64,000 nucleotides of DNA from NCBI GenBank assembly GCA_903915465.1, contig CAIWTA010000246.1, positions 1 through 64,000 on the forward strand. Direction: 5' to 3'. Source of the DNA: an uncultured Bacteroidales bacterium. GTDB lineage: Bacteria; Bacteroidota; Bacteroidia; Bacteroidales; FEN-979. Every line of letters starts with the position of its first letter. The stretch's first letter is position 1. Under the pieces are notes generated by a model. That model had not been told where the DNA came from. It ran no database searches and saw only the letters and a program-made list of their open reading frames with translations. The position numbers were made by a program, and so were the translations under genes. Positions 61,661-64,000 of the stretch are shown piece by piece.

Positions 61661-62575
61661 TTAATTCTTTTTTTCTCTGAATTCCTTTGGTTTAACAACG
61701 GTAAATACCCTGGAAATATTGAATCCCAGAAAAATATTCCCATTAAACCAGTTGCCGGTTGTCTGAGTAATGATACTTTCCATGTTTTCGCCCATTGAAT
61801 TTGTCAGAAAAATCTGGAACACATGGCCCCCGGTTTCAATATCGACCCCTGTTGAAAACGAACTGTATGCAGGTGTTGAGGAGATTTGCTTTGGAAGCAG
61901 ATAATAATATTCAGCATTGATGGAAACGCGTTTGCTGATTTTAAAACGTCCACCTGCTCCAATCGAGAAGATATTGTTGTGGTCATTATAAGAAGGAACC
62001 AGGTTAAGATGAACATAAGTAGGTGCAAGTTGTAAGGATAATCTTTCCCCGAATTTCCGGGCAATAATCACCTGAGAAGCATATGACATTCTAGATGTAA
62101 AATAATTTTTTCGTGTCGGATCAGCCCATTTGGTAGTATAAACTGAAGTACTGCCAAAAATGGACAGGGTAATGGGCATCCTTTTCGCCCCGGTACTTTG
62201 CCTTAATGCTTTCACTTTTAAGAATCCATCCCAGGTATTCCCAAGAGTATTTAATCCAACTCCGAACCCAAGCCAATCAGTTGCCCCATACTCCAGCCCT
62301 AAACGAACTGTCGCCTGTTTCAATCCAAACAGTTGCTCATAACCCGAATTTAATGCGCCAAAATGATGGGTTATCATAAATAAAAGATTTCCTTTTGGTG
62401 GATTTTCAGAGGATTGCCCGATTACTACTCTGGTGGTTTTGAAGGTTGCCGAAGTATAATCGACAGTTGGTTTCTCATCCTTATTCAGCAGAGACATCAT
62501 ATCATTCTGAGCGTTTCCCCGAATTGAGAGAAGCACCAGAAGGATCACAATAAAAAACGGTATTTGAATTTTCAT
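61661..62575 (-). CDS. DUF5777 family outer membrane beta-barrel protein
   Basis: A 304-residue protein with a signal peptide (SIRGNAQ, about residue 22) and a chain of amphipathic strands. The opening NLLFMITHHFGALNSGYEQLFG is a hallmark I associate with DUF5777, and the middle contains WLGFGVGLNTLGNTWDGFLKVK. It should form an outer membrane barrel. Genes of this family commonly lie with c-type cytochrome-like and YceI genes, as here, but the function is unknown. Confidence 0.78.
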   Translation of the reverse strand: MKIQIPFFIVILLVLLSIRGNAQNDMMSLLNKDEKPTVDYTSATFKTTRVVIGQSSENPPKGNLLFMITHHFGALNSGYEQLFGLKQATVRLGLEYGATDWLGFGVGLNTLGNTWDGFLKVKALRQSTGAKRMPITLSIFGSTSVYTTKWADPTRKNYFTSRMSYASQVIIARKFGERLSLQLAPTYVHLNLVPSYNDHNNIFSIGAGGRFKISKRVSINAEYYYLLPKQISSTPAYSSFSTGVDIETGGHVFQIFLTNSMGENMESIITQTTGNWFNGNIFLGFNISRVFTVVKPKEFREKKN

Positions 62576-62585
62576 GGTTTATTTT

Positions 62586-62957
62586 TTAGTTGTTGGGAGA
62601 TCCCAGGTTGATCCATTTTTTTATTTTACCCAGATCACAGGGCGACAGTTTGCTGCCTCCCTTCGGCATCTGATCGGCTCCGGATCCCCAGCTCACATCC
62701 GTCCAGAGTCTGCCGTTGTTAACAATGACAAGCATCCCGTCATACGTTTCTGTTACTACACCACCGGAACCAGCAGCAGTTGAATGGCACACATTGCAAT
62801 TGGCCGACATGATCGGGGCAATGGTCTGGGAATAGGTTACATTCGTGCTGTCGCATCCCGGAAAGGGGTACAGGTCATACTCATTATCATTATAACACGA
62901 AGGAAATAATAACAGAAATGATCCCAGTATGAAAATACTGCATACAATTTTTCTCAT
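62586..62957 (-). CDS. Small c-type cytochrome lipoprotein
   Basis: A 123-residue protein with a lipobox (LLLFPSC, lipidated C21) and one heme c motif, C54-N-V-C57-H58 in MSANCNVCHSTAAGSGG. A methionine around residue 97 (ADQMPKGG) is a candidate axial ligand. It should sit on a membrane facing the periplasm or cell surface. It is ten bases upstream of the DUF5777 gene and 15 downstream of the second cytochrome, in the same direction. Electron donor and acceptor are not known. Confidence 0.82.
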   Translation of the reverse strand: MRKIVCSIFILGSFLLLFPSCYNDNEYDLYPFPGCDSTNVTYSQTIAPIMSANCNVCHSTAAGSGGVVTETYDGMLVIVNNGRLWTDVSWGSGADQMPKGGSKLSPCDLGKIKKWINLGSPNN

Positions 62958-62972
62958 CTGATTATTTTGACT

Positions 62973-63662
62973 TTATTTTTGTGGTTTACCAAGGTTGATC
63001 CATTTTTGAAACAATGCAATCTCACAGGGTGAAAGCGTTCCACCGACAGGCATTGCCGAATATCCTGTTTCCTTGCGGATGGCCCCCATCAGCCGGTTGC
63101 TGTTTGCACAGGCAACTACATCGGCATAGGTTTCCAGCGACAATCCGTGCGAAGGGGCTGCACCGCTGTGACAACCCAAACACCACGACTGAATAATCGG
63201 GCTGATTGATAAGGTATAGGTAACATTCGTGGAGTCGCACCCTGCAGAATCACACCTGTTATTGTAAGCTCCCTGCTTGATCCAGTAGTAAATGACGCTC
63301 TTCTGATCAGCTGTAAAGGGGGTACCGGGCGGCATCCGCTCACCATCACCGCTGTAAAGCACGGTGTATAACTTGCTCGATTGAGGATTAAACGGCACTA
63401 CGAGCTTATAGATTCCTGCATAACTGTCCAGTGTGTGTCCCCCTTTGTGGGTTGCAGCATCATGGCATCCCGATTTAGCACAACCTGTAAGGATTATCGG
63501 GAACACCGTATTCTGAAAATAGATCGTGTCATGTGAACACTTGAATTCCGGTCCGGGTGGAGGCGGTACAGGTGGTGCAGTCGAAATATCTGCTTTATGA
63601 TGGCATGCGACGATCGTTACCAGTAGAATAACCAGCAATACTGTAAAAGATGAAAATTTCAT
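62973..63662 (-). CDS. c-type cytochrome lipoprotein, one or two hemes
   Basis: A 229-residue protein with a lipobox (VTIVAC, lipidated C20) and a proline-rich linker. It has a CX4CH motif in TGCAKSGCHDAATH, the form found in planctomycete-type cytochrome domains, and a standard CXXCH motif in SWCLGCHSGAAPS. Candidate axial methionines lie at GERMPPGT and YSAMPVGG. The protein is about twice the length of the smaller neighbour, and its C-terminal half resembles that neighbour (CDSTNVTYTLSISPI against CDSTNVTYSQTIAPI), so it probably arose by fusion or duplication. It heads the five-gene group. Confidence 0.82.
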   Translation of the reverse strand: MKFSSFTVLLVILLVTIVACHHKADISTAPPVPPPPGPEFKCSHDTIYFQNTVFPIILTGCAKSGCHDAATHKGGHTLDSYAGIYKLVVPFNPQSSKLYTVLYSGDGERMPPGTPFTADQKSVIYYWIKQGAYNNRCDSAGCDSTNVTYTLSISPIIQSWCLGCHSGAAPSHGLSLETYADVVACANSNRLMGAIRKETGYSAMPVGGTLSPCEIALFQKWINLGKPQK

Positions 63663-63725
63663 TTTGCTTTGAATTAAATATATAAATCCATAAATTTGGT
63701 TTCATCCAAGTATATTTCTCGTTTG

Positions 63726-64000
63726 TTATTTTAGAAAAATCATCATTTTCATTTCAACAAACCCATCAGTCTCCAATTTATAAAAATACGTTCCGCCAGA
63801 AATATTACTTCCGTCAAAATCCACCTCATGCTTACCCGGACTAAGATGTTCGTTTACAAGTGTTGATATTACTCTTCCCATTACATCACAGACAGTAATT
63901 TTTGTATCAGATAATGTAAAAATTTCAAATTTAATTTTTGTCCTCTGAATAAACGGGTTGGGATAATTCTGCTCAAGGTGAACATTTGCAGGGACGTCTG
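63726..64000 (-). CDS. C-terminal end of a T9SS type A cargo protein (partial)
   Basis: Not in the ORF track, because the start lies beyond the right edge. The minus strand reads about 91 codons ending in a TAA at 63726-63728, with the translation running from DVPANVHLEQNYPNPF to MMIFLK. The EQNYPNPF and KFEIFTLSD segments and the ending are a type A T9SS sorting domain. The protein upstream of this domain is unknown. It lies 63 bases before the start of the cytochrome gene. Confidence 0.85.
   Translation of the reverse strand, partial: DVPANVHLEQNYPNPFIQRTKIKFEIFTLSDTKITVCDVMGRVISTLVNEHLSPGKHEVDFDGSNISGGTYFYKLETDGFVEMKMMIFLK

Noticed and set aside
1-64000. tRNA, rRNA or riboswitch genes
   Set aside because: Reading the intergenic gaps by eye, I saw no cloverleaf arms, T-loop consensus or known riboswitch core. 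A covariance-model scan would be needed to be certain.

Overview
The window looks like a chromosomal piece of a Bacteroidota genome, most likely class Bacteroidia and probably anaerobic. The reasons are type IX secretion (T9SS) cargo with C-terminal sorting domains, the T9SS regulator PorX, an LpxC-FabZ fusion, TAnnTTTG-type -7 promoter elements, few Shine-Dalgarno sites, and families largely confined to this phylum (DUF6427, DUF5777, PorT-like barrels). I see no tRNA, rRNA, CRISPR array, insertion sequence or phage block. Mobile-looking DNA is limited to intergenic palindromic repeats and one DUF559 gene lying between copies of such a repeat.

Layout. 1-446: REP-like repeats. 447-1703: hutI (histidine degradation). 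2383-11945: a tail-fibre-like secreted protein, then a tandem array of four C10 (streptopain-like) cysteine peptidases, three of them with two CUB domains and a T9SS domain. 12088-15272: two paralogous thioredoxins (one a lipoprotein), WbqC-like, NlpC/P60 and a PorT-like barrel. 15631-22477: a leftward gene string of a small secreted protein, two large T9SS cargo proteins and tex, with overlapping stop/start codons. 22576-29238: a LutA-like Fe-S protein, ald-aroB-aroA, tsaE and porX. 29336-36878: an HD hydrolase, lpxD-lpxC/fabZ-lpxA plus an ABC ATPase, an FkbM methyltransferase, efp and a second LpxD-like acyltransferase. 36889-42002: a surface polysaccharide operon (flippase, two Wzz-like proteins, O-antigen ligase/polymerase). 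42134-49096: glycosyltransferase, purD, DUF6427, rnhB and a large DUF3352-like protein. 49082-52834: a leftward operon of a MurL-like epimerase, a divergent MurD and a LysM glucosaminidase. 52886-54224: YqgE and an Mpv17-like membrane protein. 54313-58180: a glycyl-radical arylacetate decarboxylase system (hpdB-hpdC-hpdA), followed by an aminotransferase. 59806-60600: tandem palindromes and DUF559. 60595-63662: YceI, OB-fold, DUF5777 barrel and two c-type cytochrome lipoproteins. 63726-64000: the end of another T9SS cargo gene.

Most notable. (1) The hpdBCA operon keeps every catalytic residue I remember for clostridial 4-hydroxyphenylacetate decarboxylase at one constant offset and has the dedicated Fe-S small subunit, which points to p-cresol formation in a Bacteroidota. 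(2) The murL-murD pair predicts the alternative peptidoglycan route, in which L-Glu is ligated and then epimerised on the UDP-MurNAc-dipeptide. (3) Secretion is a theme of the window: PorX sits among at least six T9SS cargo genes.

Limits. Everything here comes from reading sequence and the supplied ORFs. No database or structure search was run, and residue numbers of reference enzymes are from memory.
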